A program made the position numbers and the translations under genes. Under the pieces are notes generated by a model. It searched no databases, had not been told where the DNA came from, and worked only from the letters and a program-made list of their open reading frames with translations. Shown here piece by piece: positions 1 through 8,504 of a stretch of DNA of 64,000 bases. Where the stretch lies: NCBI RefSeq assembly GCF_000741705.1, contig NZ_JGZI01000008.1, positions 124,001-188,000 on the forward strand, written 5' to 3'. How positions within the stretch are numbered: position 1 is the first letter of the stretch; each line of letters begins with the position of its first letter. This stretch comes from Bifidobacterium psychraerophilum. GTDB lineage: Bacteria; Actinomycetota; Actinomycetes; Actinomycetales; Bifidobacteriaceae.

Positions 1-657
1 ATGGATGATGAAACTGGTGATGATGGGATTCTGCACATGGGAGCGTGCGGTGGCATCCATGGCCATAACCGCATCGGCTACGTCGGTATCCGAAGGCGCC
101 TGCCAATCGATGTCGAAACCGCAGCGGTATGCACAGATTGATTTGAAGCCGACGCAGCCCACCGACTGCACGGCCAGTTCGGAGCGGAAAGTCTCCGGGA
201 AACCCCCCGCCTCCGCGGTGCTCGCCAACACCGTCTCCGCTAGGCTCTCGAGGCGGAGCAGTCGCCGGACCCTGCCCTGTGAGCGGTGCGAGAACTCGTC
301 AAGGGAGATGAGTTCCTTCCCGCCCCAACCGGGGTCGATGATCCAATCGCTCACCCCGGCGTTCCCAAGCATCCGTGCGTCGATTTCGGCTTCCGGCATG
401 TGCTCACGCAGCTTCACGTACTCGTCGATCCGGCATCGGGAGCCGAAGAGCAACGGGGAGCAGTGACGAAGCAGCGAGAAACCGGCCTGGCTGTCGAAAC
501 GGCTCTGACCCTCGCCCAGAGGTCCGGCTGATTCGCAGATAAGCTTTTCAAGACGTTCATACGATGGTTTTTCGGCCAGACAGCTGTGAACATGATGGTC
601 GATGAGCGGCATCGAGTCGATGTGTTCGCGAATGACTTCCAATGAGTGCCGTGCCAC
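1..657 (-). CDS. Amidohydrolase (metal-dependent, FluG N-terminal-like), 3' end outside window
   Basis: Open reading frame of 219 codons that continues past the left edge, so the C-terminus is missing. It starts with GTG at 657 behind an AAGGGAGA ribosome binding site. Near the N-terminus it reads MPLIDHHVHSCL, the HxH metal-binding motif of amidohydrolase-superfamily TIM barrels, followed by a long helical stretch typical of the amidohydrolase 2 / FluG-like group. It lies 12 bases after the class III aminotransferase and follows the glutamine synthetase-like gene, so it is probably the third gene of one operon. Inference: it hydrolyses an amide, ring or carboxylate intermediate made by the other two enzymes. 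The substrate cannot be read from the sequence. Confidence 0.75.
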   Translation of the reverse strand, partial: MARHSLEVIREHIDSMPLIDHHVHSCLAEKPSYERLEKLICESAGPLGEGQSRFDSQAGFSLLRHCSPLLFGSRCRIDEYVKLREHMPEAEIDARMLGNAGVSDWIIDPGWGGKELISLDEFSHRSQGRVRRLLRLESLAETVLASTAEAGGFPETFRSELAVQSVGCVGFKSICAYRCGFDIDWQAPSDTDVADAVMAMDATARSHVQNPIITSFIIH

Positions 658-669
658 AGTCTTCTCCCT

Positions 670-2037
670 TCACCAACCGCCGAAGCCGGCGATGTCGTCA
701 TCGCCGACCATGCCCGCGCTGACGTCCCCTATCGCCTGAAGCACCCCTGAGAGACCGAGTCGCAAGGTCTGCTCGTCGATGTTCAGCGCCGGCGTGATCT
801 CCAGGACGTGTCCGCCGACATAGTACACAACCACACCGAGCTGATGTGCCCTGAAACAGACCTTCTCCGCGAATCGTTCGGAGTCCTGCCGCGTGCCATC
901 GCTGAGTTCGATCGCCATGCTCAAACCCCGCCCACGCACCTCGACGATGTGATTCTTCACGGCTGCATCCCCGTTGCGTACGGATTCATCGCAATATCGC
1001 CGTGCCTCCTCACCTTTCCTCAGCGCTTGTTCGGCCAGCCCTTCCTCGGTCAGAATGTCAAGCAGACACACGGCCGCGGCCGAGCAGACGGGATTTCCTC
1101 CCATGGTGAGCAGGGACGATCCAGGTACGCAATCGAGTATCGCAGCAGGCCCGACGATTGCGGAGATAGGCAGACCCCCTCCGAGGGCCTTGCCGAATGT
1201 CACGATATCCGGATGGATGCCCTCGTACTGGTAGGCATGGAGCATGCCCGAACGGCCGAGGCCGACCTTCACCTCGTCACAGATCATCGGTACATCGAAG
1301 CGGTCGCACAGCTCCCGAAGCCCGGACAGGAATCCGAGCGGTGGGATGATCATGCCTCCATCCGAAAGAATGGCCTCGACGATAAGACAGCAGACATCCC
1401 CCTTGCCCAAGGCCTGCCGCGCGCTCTCGATGCAATACGCAAGCTCCTCCTCCGGCGTGGCCAAGTCGGCATGCGGATGACCGGCATCAGGGTACGGAAG
1501 GAAGGTGACACAGGAATCGGGTCGTGCGCCGCCTTCGACCTGTACTCCGGAAAGACCCAAGGCCTCGCCGAGCCCACCATGATAGCTGTGTTCGAAGGCC
1601 AGGACGCGGCGTCCTCCTCCGTGCTCTTCGCTCGCCCTGCGGCACAGTCTCAGCGCGATGTCGTTGGCATCGGAGCCGCTGTGGCCGAAATAGACGCGAC
1701 GGTCATCGTTCGTGGTGCCATACCCCACGGAGTCCGTGAGCTCGAGGAGCCGTTCCGCGGCGAGCAGGGTCTGTTCGTTGATGATGGAACCGATTCCCAT
1801 ACCGGGGCAGTTGCCGAGACAATCATGGACCGCCCGTTGGATGCGGGGATCCGAATATCCGATGGCCGCAGCCGTCCAGGTAGCGGAGAGGTCGATGAAC
1901 TCCTCGCCTTGGGGGCCGAACAGTATGGACCCGCGTCCTCCGCTCATCGCCTGGGTGAAGAAGCGAACCTTCTGCGCCGCCGCGATGTCACGCGTGTCCC
2001 GTGCGATCAGTTCATCCGCCGAAGCCGTCATGATCAT
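670..2037 (-). CDS. Class III (PLP-dependent) aminotransferase
   Basis: 455-residue protein of the usual length for omega-amino acid or 4-aminobutyrate aminotransferases. The PLP lysine is in TFGKALGGGLP, the cofactor-binding acidic segment is ICDEVKVGLGR, and GHSGSDANDIALRL near residue 120 is the usual GS-A-N phosphate-binding region. It transfers an amino group from an amine or omega-amino acid to a keto acid. It sits between the glutamine synthetase-like gene (42 bases upstream) and the amidohydrolase (12 bases downstream), which points to a joint catabolic pathway. A second ATG lies two codons after the first. Amine specificity is not predictable by eye; a glutamate-1-semialdehyde or ornithine role is less likely from context. 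Confidence 0.85.
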   Translation of the reverse strand: MIMTASADELIARDTRDIAAAQKVRFFTQAMSGGRGSILFGPQGEEFIDLSATWTAAAIGYSDPRIQRAVHDCLGNCPGMGIGSIINEQTLLAAERLLELTDSVGYGTTNDDRRVYFGHSGSDANDIALRLCRRASEEHGGGRRVLAFEHSYHGGLGEALGLSGVQVEGGARPDSCVTFLPYPDAGHPHADLATPEEELAYCIESARQALGKGDVCCLIVEAILSDGGMIIPPLGFLSGLRELCDRFDVPMICDEVKVGLGRSGMLHAYQYEGIHPDIVTFGKALGGGLPISAIVGPAAILDCVPGSSLLTMGGNPVCSAAAVCLLDILTEEGLAEQALRKGEEARRYCDESVRNGDAAVKNHIVEVRGRGLSMAIELSDGTRQDSERFAEKVCFRAHQLGVVVYYVGGHVLEITPALNIDEQTLRLGLSGVLQAIGDVSAGMVGDDDIAGFGGW

Positions 2038-2079
2038 TCCTTCCGTGGTCTGTCCCGGAGCCTGCGCGACCGCGAATCG

Positions 2080-3444
2080 TCACCAGACGAATCGCATCGT
2101 TCTGGCGATCTCCTCGGGTGTGCTGTCCTTATAGGTCGATGACATCAGATTCCTGATGGACAAGGCTGCGTCCACCACTTCCTGCCCCAGTAGCTCCACT
2201 GCGAATCGCGAGGAGCGCAGTGAATCGGTGACGGCGTCGTAGGTGCCCGGCAAAGCCTTGACCCGTCGTTCCTCAAGTTCGGAGTCGCTGAGCAGAGCGG
2301 GATCGACGGTCGTCTCCTTCGCGAGTTCGAATCGATGATCGATGCCGTCCAGGGCAGAAGCGAGGATGCAGGACATCGCGTAATACGGATTGGCCGAAAG
2401 ATCCGCACATTTCAGCTCGACATTCGCGCCCAGGGGGTTGCCGCGCGTCGCGGCGCAGAAACGGATCGCAGCCTCCCTGTTTTCAAGGCCCCAGCATGCG
2501 GCGGCTCCGGACCATGAATCAGGGGAGAGTCGGAGTTGCGAGACCGGCGACCCGGAGTATATGGCGCTGAGCTCCACGATGTGCTCGTGGATGCCGGCGA
2601 TGGCCTGGGCCCCTTCCTGTGTGAGGCCGTGAGGGCCATCGCCACCGGAGAAGATAGGGGTGCCGTCGCTGAAATGCGTCATTGAGAAGTGTATGTGGCC
2701 CCCATTGCCGGTGAGGTCCACGAAGGGTTTGGGAGAGAAGCTTACCGACATCCCCAGCTGACGTGCGACGCTTTTGATGATGAGCTTGGTCAGCACCGCC
2801 TGATCGGCCGCCTGTGTGGGGGATACCGGTGCGGTCGACACCTCAAGCTGGCATTTGTCGTATTCGCAGTGCATCTGTTCAAGGGGGATCCCGGATTCGG
2901 CGCATTGCCTTTGGACCATTGCGAAGAAGCGTTCACGTTCCATGAAGCTTTCGGTGCCATAGGCATCCCAGGGCATATTCGCGAGGGACGAGGAATCCGG
3001 TGCGTCCTTGACGGAAGCGTCGAGCAGGTAGAACTCGAATTCGCAGCCGAACAGCGCCTGATACCCCGATTCGTGGGCTCTGCGTTCCAGTCTCATCAAC
3101 AGGGAACGTGGACAGAAGGGGGAGATCTCGCCGTCCTGCGAGGTCAGGATGGTCGGTGCCCAGATGGCGATGTCGTCCAGCGGACGCTTCATCGCCGGAT
3201 CTATGTGCAACCGCCAATCGCCGACGACGCTGATCGATGGGGTGAACGCGATCTGGCTGTCCGGGCAGAAGACCGTCCAGGTTGGCGATGCGCCCATCCC
3301 GGATCGGGCGAAGGTCGATTCGCGTGACGCCGGCACCGCCTTCGAACGGACGACCCCATCCAGTCCGACGAAGCTGCCGAGCAGCATGCGTCCCGCACTT
3401 TGTGGTTTGCCTGTTCCGAGCAATGTTGTGTTTTCCATACCCAT
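2080..3444 (-). CDS. Glutamine synthetase-like gamma-glutamyl ligase
   Basis: 454-residue glutamine synthetase catalytic fold. Metal and substrate motifs are visible: GCEFEFYLL, HCEYDKCQLEVS, GNGGHIHFSM, the NREAAIRF arginine segment and VELKCADLSANPYYA. The order and length match GSI-type enzymes, but the motifs depart from housekeeping GlnA (for example RLSPDSWSG in place of the usual RLVPGYEAP), and the gene clusters with catabolic enzymes. Known relatives of this kind (PuuA, GlnA3, GlnA4, IpuC) ligate glutamate to polyamines, ethanolamine or alkylamines using ATP. Inference: this enzyme gamma-glutamylates an amine. It is the first gene of the minus-strand operon, divergent from the amidotransferase gene. 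Confidence 0.8.
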   Translation of the reverse strand: MGMENTTLLGTGKPQSAGRMLLGSFVGLDGVVRSKAVPASRESTFARSGMGASPTWTVFCPDSQIAFTPSISVVGDWRLHIDPAMKRPLDDIAIWAPTILTSQDGEISPFCPRSLLMRLERRAHESGYQALFGCEFEFYLLDASVKDAPDSSSLANMPWDAYGTESFMERERFFAMVQRQCAESGIPLEQMHCEYDKCQLEVSTAPVSPTQAADQAVLTKLIIKSVARQLGMSVSFSPKPFVDLTGNGGHIHFSMTHFSDGTPIFSGGDGPHGLTQEGAQAIAGIHEHIVELSAIYSGSPVSQLRLSPDSWSGAAACWGLENREAAIRFCAATRGNPLGANVELKCADLSANPYYAMSCILASALDGIDHRFELAKETTVDPALLSDSELEERRVKALPGTYDAVTDSLRSSRFAVELLGQEVVDAALSIRNLMSSTYKDSTPEEIARTMRFVW

Positions 3445-3565
3445 ACTGTGACCCCACCGTGTGTCAGATTTGTTACAGAAATTCGAATATATTGTTTTTT
3501 GTAATGCTTATAATTATCGGGTTCTCGGGGGATCCGTCATATTCAAGAGGAAGTGAAGCGTTCTT
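3445..3565. promoter_or_regulatory. Divergent control region of the gamma-glutamyl cluster
   Basis: 121 bases between the ligase and amidotransferase starts, more AT-rich than the flanking genes. A perfect TATAAT at 3509-3514 could be the -10 of the plus-strand genes, though no convincing -35 lies 17 bases before it. ATTCGAAT at 3481-3488 is an 8-bp palindrome that could be part of an operator. The RpiR regulator encoded downstream is the obvious candidate to act here. Confidence 0.45.
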
Positions 3566-4357
3566 ATGTGCCGTCTGTTAGCTACTGTGTCCGCCAGGGC
3601 AACAACCATCGAAGAGGTTCTCGGGGATACCGGGTTGCGGGAATTCAGCCGACTCAGTGAATTCCACGACGATGGTTGGGGCGCGGCGCGGCTTGATGAG
3701 CGAGGGGACATCGAGACGCGCACATCCATAACGAAGGCGGACGCCGATCCTGACTTCGAACGATACACCACGAGCGACCGCGCCACCGAACACCTGCTGC
3801 ACCTTCGCTGGGCAAGCGCCGGGATGGGGACGGTCGCCAGGAATTCGCACCCGTTCAGGCGTGAGGGCTACGCATTCATGCATAACGGCAACATCGCGGC
3901 TCCCCGGCTTCTTGACGAACTGCTCGACGAGGATTCGCGCGCGGGGGTCCGTGGCGGCACCGACTCCGAGCGCTTCTTCGCATACATCATGCAATGCTGC
4001 CGGAACTCCTCCTCCGTCGAGCAGGGCATCATCGCGGCGGTCAAAGACATCCGTGAGGCCTTCCCGGGGCGCAGCCTCAACTCCTTCCTGATGCACGACG
4101 GCAGCATCTATGTCATCAACTGCCACGCGGGCGCGCACCTCGATCTCAGCGCTTATCCGGAGCGGGTGGGGCATACGCCCTGGCAGCACGATGAGACCCA
4201 CTATCTCGACCTGCTGGTCTCCCGCAAAGAGGGATCGATCGCCGTGGCCTCAACCGGAATGCGCCATGGTGAATGGGAAAAACTGCCCGAGGAGAGTATC
4301 TTTAAGCTCAATAAGGAAGATGAAGCACCTTCGATCCGAACCATTTGGGAAGGGTAA
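3566..4357 (+). CDS. Class II glutamine amidotransferase (EgtC/YafJ-like)
   Basis: 263-residue stand-alone Ntn-type amidotransferase domain. The protein begins MCRLL, so Cys2 becomes the N-terminal nucleophile after methionine removal. HDDGWG, RWASAGMG, NSHPF, FMHNGNI and GGTDSERFF are the conserved family motifs. Family members either release ammonia from glutamine or, like EgtC, cut gamma-glutamyl amides. Beside a gamma-glutamyl ligase, the second role fits well: it could remove the glutamyl group at the end of the pathway. That assignment is inference. The stop overlaps the start of the RpiR gene by one base, so the two are co-translated. Confidence 0.85.
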   Translation: MCRLLATVSARATTIEEVLGDTGLREFSRLSEFHDDGWGAARLDERGDIETRTSITKADADPDFERYTTSDRATEHLLHLRWASAGMGTVARNSHPFRREGYAFMHNGNIAAPRLLDELLDEDSRAGVRGGTDSERFFAYIMQCCRNSSSVEQGIIAAVKDIREAFPGRSLNSFLMHDGSIYVINCHAGAHLDLSAYPERVGHTPWQHDETHYLDLLVSRKEGSIAVASTGMRHGEWEKLPEESIFKLNKEDEAPSIRTIWEG

Positions 4358-5220
4358 TGAACGACCCCAGCAGCACATCAACGGTGGTGGAAAGCATCAA
4401 GTCGGCGTTCTCCGGATTGTCCAACGCCGAACGTCTTGTCGCCCGCAGCATCCTGTCCGATTACCCGGCCTCCTGTCTGGGGCCTGTAGCCGTAATCGCC
4501 AAGAACGCCGGTGTCTCCGCACCTTCAGTGGTGCGCTTCGCGAAATCGCTGGGATACTCCTCATATATCGAATTCAGGGATGCCGTTCTTTCGGAGCTCG
4601 CACAACAGAGCAAAGGACCGCTCGACCGTGCACGACAGTTGAAGGTGGATGGCGACCTCCCGCGAGTACGGGAGAAGATGGAGATCCTGCTCTCCACGGC
4701 CACACGTAATCTCGCAGCGATACCCGACACTGAATGGGACGGTCTCGCCACGATGCTCGCCGACACCGGGAAGAACATATTCGTGGCTGGTGGACGCTTC
4801 AGCACCGCCGTGGCGCGCATCCTTGCACTGAATCTTCAGCTGCTGCGGCCCGGGGTGATCCTGCTCGATGATCTGGACCAACGCGACAAGGGCATCCTGC
4901 TCGATATGAACCGCAAGTCGGTGCTGGTGGTCTTCGACTTCTATCGCTACCAGAAGTCGGTTATCAAAGCCGCGCACGTGGCCAGGCAGAAAGGCGCCAC
5001 GATCGTCCTCATTTCGGATGGGGATATTTCTCCGATCAGCGCGGACGCTTCGATAGTGCTGCCGGTCTCCACAACGAGTTTTCTGCCGATGAGCGGTCTT
5101 TCCACCGCGACCACCATCATCGAGATACTGCTTGGGGATGTATACGCGAAAATCGGTAAGGACGCGAGCACCCATCTTGCCCAATGGGAGCTTTTCACCG
5201 GTGACGAGACGCTGCAATGA
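4357..5220 (+). CDS. MurR/RpiR-family transcriptional regulator
   Basis: 287 residues. The N-terminal helix-turn-helix (about residues 10-80, with ADY-like SDYPASCLGPVAVIAKNAGVS and VVRFAKSLGYSSY) is followed by a SIS sugar-phosphate-type domain (about 110-270, with FVAGGRFSTAVARI and LVVFDFYRYQKSV). The start at 4357 overlaps the preceding TAA and has a GGGAAGGG-type ribosome binding site; an in-frame upstream start would lie inside the amidotransferase gene. It is probably the local regulator of the divergent cluster. RpiR proteins usually sense phosphosugars, so its effector here is unknown. Confidence 0.85.
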   Translation: MNDPSSTSTVVESIKSAFSGLSNAERLVARSILSDYPASCLGPVAVIAKNAGVSAPSVVRFAKSLGYSSYIEFRDAVLSELAQQSKGPLDRARQLKVDGDLPRVREKMEILLSTATRNLAAIPDTEWDGLATMLADTGKNIFVAGGRFSTAVARILALNLQLLRPGVILLDDLDQRDKGILLDMNRKSVLVVFDFYRYQKSVIKAAHVARQKGATIVLISDGDISPISADASIVLPVSTTSFLPMSGLSTATTIIEILLGDVYAKIGKDASTHLAQWELFTGDETLQ

Positions 5221-5287
5221 GAAGGTCCGCCGCCCGATAACGGCCATAGCTGAAGCAGTGAAGCCGACTCGCCATGATGGGCATCAA

Positions 5288-6151
5288 TCACTGCCCCGGG
5301 TTCTGGTAGAGATCGGTGCACAGATCCACAAGGGTGGGAATGGCCGGATGCGGATCGTCTTTGTGCCAGGCGAGGGCGACCGGGATTCGTGGGCCGTCGC
5401 TGATGGGTCGGTAGACGACGCCCGGTCTCGGGTAGTGGGCCGCGGTTGCTTCAGCGGTGGTGCCGACACCGTCGCCGGCTGCGATGGCGTCAAGCCATTC
5501 GTCCACATCGCCGGTCTGTCGAGTCGCCCGCGGTTGGTGTTCCGCGGGCCATAGGCTGGTCTGGGTGGTACCGGTACGAGCATCGATGAGCACCGTACGT
5601 TCGGTGATTTCGGCCATGCGCAGGCTGCGCCGCCGTCTCCAAGAGTCGTCGGCGGCGAAAGCTACCAATCTACGTTCGAGGCCTACCACGGCAGAGTCGA
5701 AATCGATGTTGTTGACGGGCACTCGCAGGATCGCCACATCGCAAAAGCCCTCGGCAAGTCCCGAAGTGTGCGTGTTGCAGCGCACCAGAGTGAGATGGAT
5801 GTCGGGATGTTCCGCCGCCCACTGACGTTGAAGAGGCACGGTGCGGGCGCCGATCGCCGCCCATGCGTAGCCGACGCGGATAGTTGTCTTGCCGGTGGCC
5901 GCGATCGCGATGATCGCATCGGCATCCTCCAGCACCCGGCGCGCCTGTGTGACGATGGACTGGCCCACCCGAGTCGGTACGCTGCTGCGCGGTCCACGTC
6001 GCATTAGCGTGAGACCGAGATCATGTTCCAAGGCCTTGACGCTGCGCGAAACCGCCGCCTGAGACATTCGTAGTTCGATGGCCGCATCGGTGAACGTCCC
6101 GGTGTCTGCGACCGCAACCAAGGCGCGAAGCTGCGCGAGATCAAATGCCAT
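5288..6151 (-). CDS. LysR-family transcriptional regulator
   Basis: 287 residues starting MAFDLAQLRALVAV, a typical LysR N-terminus. The winged helix includes GTFTDAAIELRMSQAAVSRSVKALE, and a type 2 periplasmic-binding-like effector domain follows from about residue 90 to the C-terminus. The reading frame extends further upstream, but that part would enter the divergent transporter gene. It is 69 bases from the start of the EamA exporter, which it most likely controls together with its own gene. It converges with the RpiR gene. Confidence 0.88.
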   Translation of the reverse strand: MAFDLAQLRALVAVADTGTFTDAAIELRMSQAAVSRSVKALEHDLGLTLMRRGPRSSVPTRVGQSIVTQARRVLEDADAIIAIAATGKTTIRVGYAWAAIGARTVPLQRQWAAEHPDIHLTLVRCNTHTSGLAEGFCDVAILRVPVNNIDFDSAVVGLERRLVAFAADDSWRRRRSLRMAEITERTVLIDARTGTTQTSLWPAEHQPRATRQTGDVDEWLDAIAAGDGVGTTAEATAAHYPRPGVVYRPISDGPRIPVALAWHKDDPHPAIPTLVDLCTDLYQNPGQ

Positions 6152-6176
6152 AACCAAATGGTATCGCAGTGCCACA

Positions 6177-6193
6177 ATATGCATTTTGCGTAT
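6177..6193. promoter_or_regulatory. Candidate LysR operator
   Basis: Dyad ATATGCA-TTT-TGCGTAT (7-3-7, one mismatch) in the 69-base gap between the divergent LysR and EamA genes. Its position and dyad form fit a LysR recognition site. This is an inference from symmetry and location only. Confidence 0.4.
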
Positions 6194-6220
6194 CAGAGTG
6201 CGCTCAGTAGCGTCGCTTGT

Positions 6221-7099
6221 ATGACTGCAGAAATCCGGAATCCGTCCACCAAGCACAAACTCATCGGCGTATCCACGCTGCTGGCGAGTGCGCTCTCCAA
6301 CCAGGTCGGCGCAGCCCTCGGTGCACTTGCCTTCCCTGTGATCGGCACGCTCGGTGTGGTATCAATACGCCAACTCATCGCTGCCGGAGTGCTTGTTGGC
6401 ATCGCGAGACCGCGATTCCGTACCCTAACTCGGGCGCAGTGGTGGCCGATACTCTTGTTGGGAGCGGTGTTCGGAATGATGAACATCTGCCTGTACGCCG
6501 CTATCGACCGACTCGGCCTCGCCTTGGCCGTCACCCTCGAATTCCTCGGTCCTCTCGGCGTAGCTATGGCCATGTCGAGGCGGTGGCTCGACGCCGTCTG
6601 TGGCATCATCGCCCTCGCTGGCGTGGTGCTGCTGACCGACCCCCAACCGTCGAGCGATTTCACCGGTATCGCACTCGGATTGGCTGCCGCCGGTGCGTGG
6701 GCGGCCTATATCCTTCTTAACCGCGTCGTCGGCGCTCGGGTACCGGGGTTGAGAGGCACGTCCGCAGCGGCCACCGTCTCTGCCATACTATGGACACCCA
6801 TAGCTTTGGTCGTCCTAGTGTCAATCAACTGGGTCGCATCAGTTTCCTCGTTGCTGCTCGGCCTCGCCTGCGGAGTGCTCTCCTCCGCCGTCCCATACAT
6901 TGCCGATCTCATCACCTTGCGCCGACTGCCGCCTGCCTTGTTCGGCGTGCTCATGAGCATCAACCCCGTCTATGCTGCCCTCGTAGGACTTATCATCCTC
7001 CATCAGCGGCTTGCGGCCAACGAATGGGCGGGTATCGCTGTAATCGTTGCAGTCAACGCACTTATCACCGTCATTCCGGGCCGCCAGCATCGCCGCTGA
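6221..7099 (+). CDS. EamA/RhtA-family transporter
   Basis: 292-residue membrane protein with about ten hydrophobic segments in two repeated halves, the layout of EamA (drug/metabolite transporter) proteins. GALFGMMNICLYAAIDRLGLALAVTLEFLGP-type sequence in the first half resembles RhtA, which exports threonine and homoserine. The start at 6221 (MTAEIRNPS) is preferred to the upstream in-frame ATG at 6158, which lies almost against the LysR start. Divergent pairing with LysR is common for amino acid or metabolite exporters. The substrate is not known. Confidence 0.85.
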   Translation: MTAEIRNPSTKHKLIGVSTLLASALSNQVGAALGALAFPVIGTLGVVSIRQLIAAGVLVGIARPRFRTLTRAQWWPILLLGAVFGMMNICLYAAIDRLGLALAVTLEFLGPLGVAMAMSRRWLDAVCGIIALAGVVLLTDPQPSSDFTGIALGLAAAGAWAAYILLNRVVGARVPGLRGTSAAATVSAILWTPIALVVLVSINWVASVSSLLLGLACGVLSSAVPYIADLITLRRLPPALFGVLMSINPVYAALVGLIILHQRLAANEWAGIAVIVAVNALITVIPGRQHRR

Positions 7100-7211
7100 C
7101 TCCCAACGAAGTCACGGGGTTCTATATGGAGTGGAAGCGCATATGCGGCAGCAGACTGAAGAAAAGGGAAATCAAACCAATCAGGCCAGGGGTTTGAGCA
7201 ACGATCATCTG

Positions 7212-7249
7212 GTGGAGCTAGCCGGGTTCGAACCGGCGACACTCTGCTT
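7212..7249 (-). repeat. Partial tRNA-Ala copy (far attachment-site repeat)
   Basis: 29 bases (7212-7240) are identical to 9142-9170, and after one mismatch the match continues for 8 more bases (to 7249). This covers the discriminator base, acceptor 3' strand, T arm and 3' side of the anticodon stem of tRNA-Ala. The 5' half of a tRNA is absent, so it is not a functional tRNA gene. It marks the far end of the integrated element. Confidence 0.85.
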
Positions 7250-7581
7250 TGTTTAACCGGATTGTGGATGGATCCGATAGCTAACGGATGATACTGAAAG
7301 CGTTGAGATATAAGTAAATCTACGCAAGCGTGACACCTAGTGGAATTGGCAGAAACATGCGAAAACTTGAGGTCATCGTGTCTGGATCGTGTGTGTGGGG
7401 ATGTCTGTTTGGGAGTGTAGAAATTATAGATAGAGGGTTTTGGATTACACAATCTAGCATTCTCTGCAGGTCATTGTTACCTTTGTCCGGATCATTGAGA
7501 GATTGCTTTGTCTGGGTTTTCCAGGACAGGGGTTACTGAGTACTCCTTTGTGTGCTTTTGTTAAATCGAGACAGGTTCATC

Positions 7582-8499
7582 ATGCTGCAGTTTATGAAAG
7601 ATTATTCAGGGCTACTCACGAGCTTCCTTAATTTATTTATTGCCCTGTTGAGCGTGGGTACGGCATTGAGACTAGCGCTAAAAGGGCATGTATCTAAGAG
7701 CCTAGGAGCCCGCGCGTGTGAGGCGGTGAAGGAGCTGGGCGATTTGGATAAAGTCGATGCCGCTCTCTTCCAAGGGAAGAAGCGGATAGTCGTCGATCGG
7801 GAACGCTCACGATTGGAAGATGAAATTGCCCAGGGTTTCGCCTATAGACAATTTAAAATCTATTTTAGAAAGCATATATCAGAGGCAAATAAAGAGTTGA
7901 GAGTGCAGCAGCGGTCACTCGATTTTATGTGGTGGTTGGTCGTTGGGTTCTTTGTCCCGATACCCTTTATGAGTATTTTCCCTCTATTGGCTGACATATC
8001 TCAGGGTCCTGGCAACTTTCCGGAGACGGGGGGCATCAAAGTGCTTTTTCTGCTGGCCGGTTCATCGTTCCTCTTAGTTTTCTCAAGCACTTTTGTTAAT
8101 TTGTTGTGGCAGGAGAAGGTCATTAGGTTAGGTTTTGATAAGTTCATTGCGGCTCAGGTTAATCTAAGCAATCCTGAGCGGACGGGTAGCGTTTTGTATG
8201 ACAGAAAAGCCTTCGAGCAGTTGGAGCGGTATTGCATCGATCATAAAAGGCATGCTTGGGTCTATAGGATTCCCGGTTTATTGACGGGGACGAGTTTTGT
8301 AGTTGCTGTTATTCTTGTCGCTTTCGCGAAGGCGGGTGGTGGTAGGTTTTCAACCATCATGGGTGTTGGATTGGTGTTGTATCTGTTCTTTTTGTTGCTT
8401 ATTCTCGTGGAAATGATTGTCTACTTTGTGTGGCAATTTTTTGGGAACGATCCTTATCGTTTCAGCAAAAAACAGTTTGAAGATATCAAAGTGAGGTAA
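7582..8499 (+). CDS. AT-rich multi-pass membrane protein of unknown function (island cargo)
   Basis: About 305 residues if started at ATG 7582; a GTG at 7552 in frame is possible, and ATG 7594 also. I do not recognise the family. About five hydrophobic stretches are visible: near residues 7-32, 114-137, 152-177, 233-255 and 263-290. Between the first and second lies a charged, helical region with many Lys, Arg and Glu (about 35-110), likely cytoplasmic, and another between the third and fourth (about 178-232). The gene is intact although the primase and integrase beside it are broken, and it uses AT-rich codons unlike its neighbours. This suggests recent transfer and perhaps selection for its function. 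A phage- or defence-related role is possible but not shown. Confidence 0.7.
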   Translation: MLQFMKDYSGLLTSFLNLFIALLSVGTALRLALKGHVSKSLGARACEAVKELGDLDKVDAALFQGKKRIVVDRERSRLEDEIAQGFAYRQFKIYFRKHISEANKELRVQQRSLDFMWWLVVGFFVPIPFMSIFPLLADISQGPGNFPETGGIKVLFLLAGSSFLLVFSSTFVNLLWQEKVIRLGFDKFIAAQVNLSNPERTGSVLYDRKAFEQLERYCIDHKRHAWVYRIPGLLTGTSFVVAVILVAFAKAGGGRFSTIMGVGLVLYLFFLLLILVEMIVYFVWQFFGNDPYRFSKKQFEDIKVR

Positions 8500-8504
8500 G
8501 TGGT

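Noticed and set aside
808-2142. Long plus-strand open frame of 444 codons opposite the aminotransferase gene
   Set aside because: It is the complement of a clear class III aminotransferase gene with PLP motifs. In GC-rich DNA the antisense frame is often open. It has no recognisable motif.
7212-7249. Possible second tRNA-Ala gene
   Set aside because: Only the 3' part is present; the 5' acceptor strand, D arm and anticodon are missing. It is the duplicated end of an integration site.
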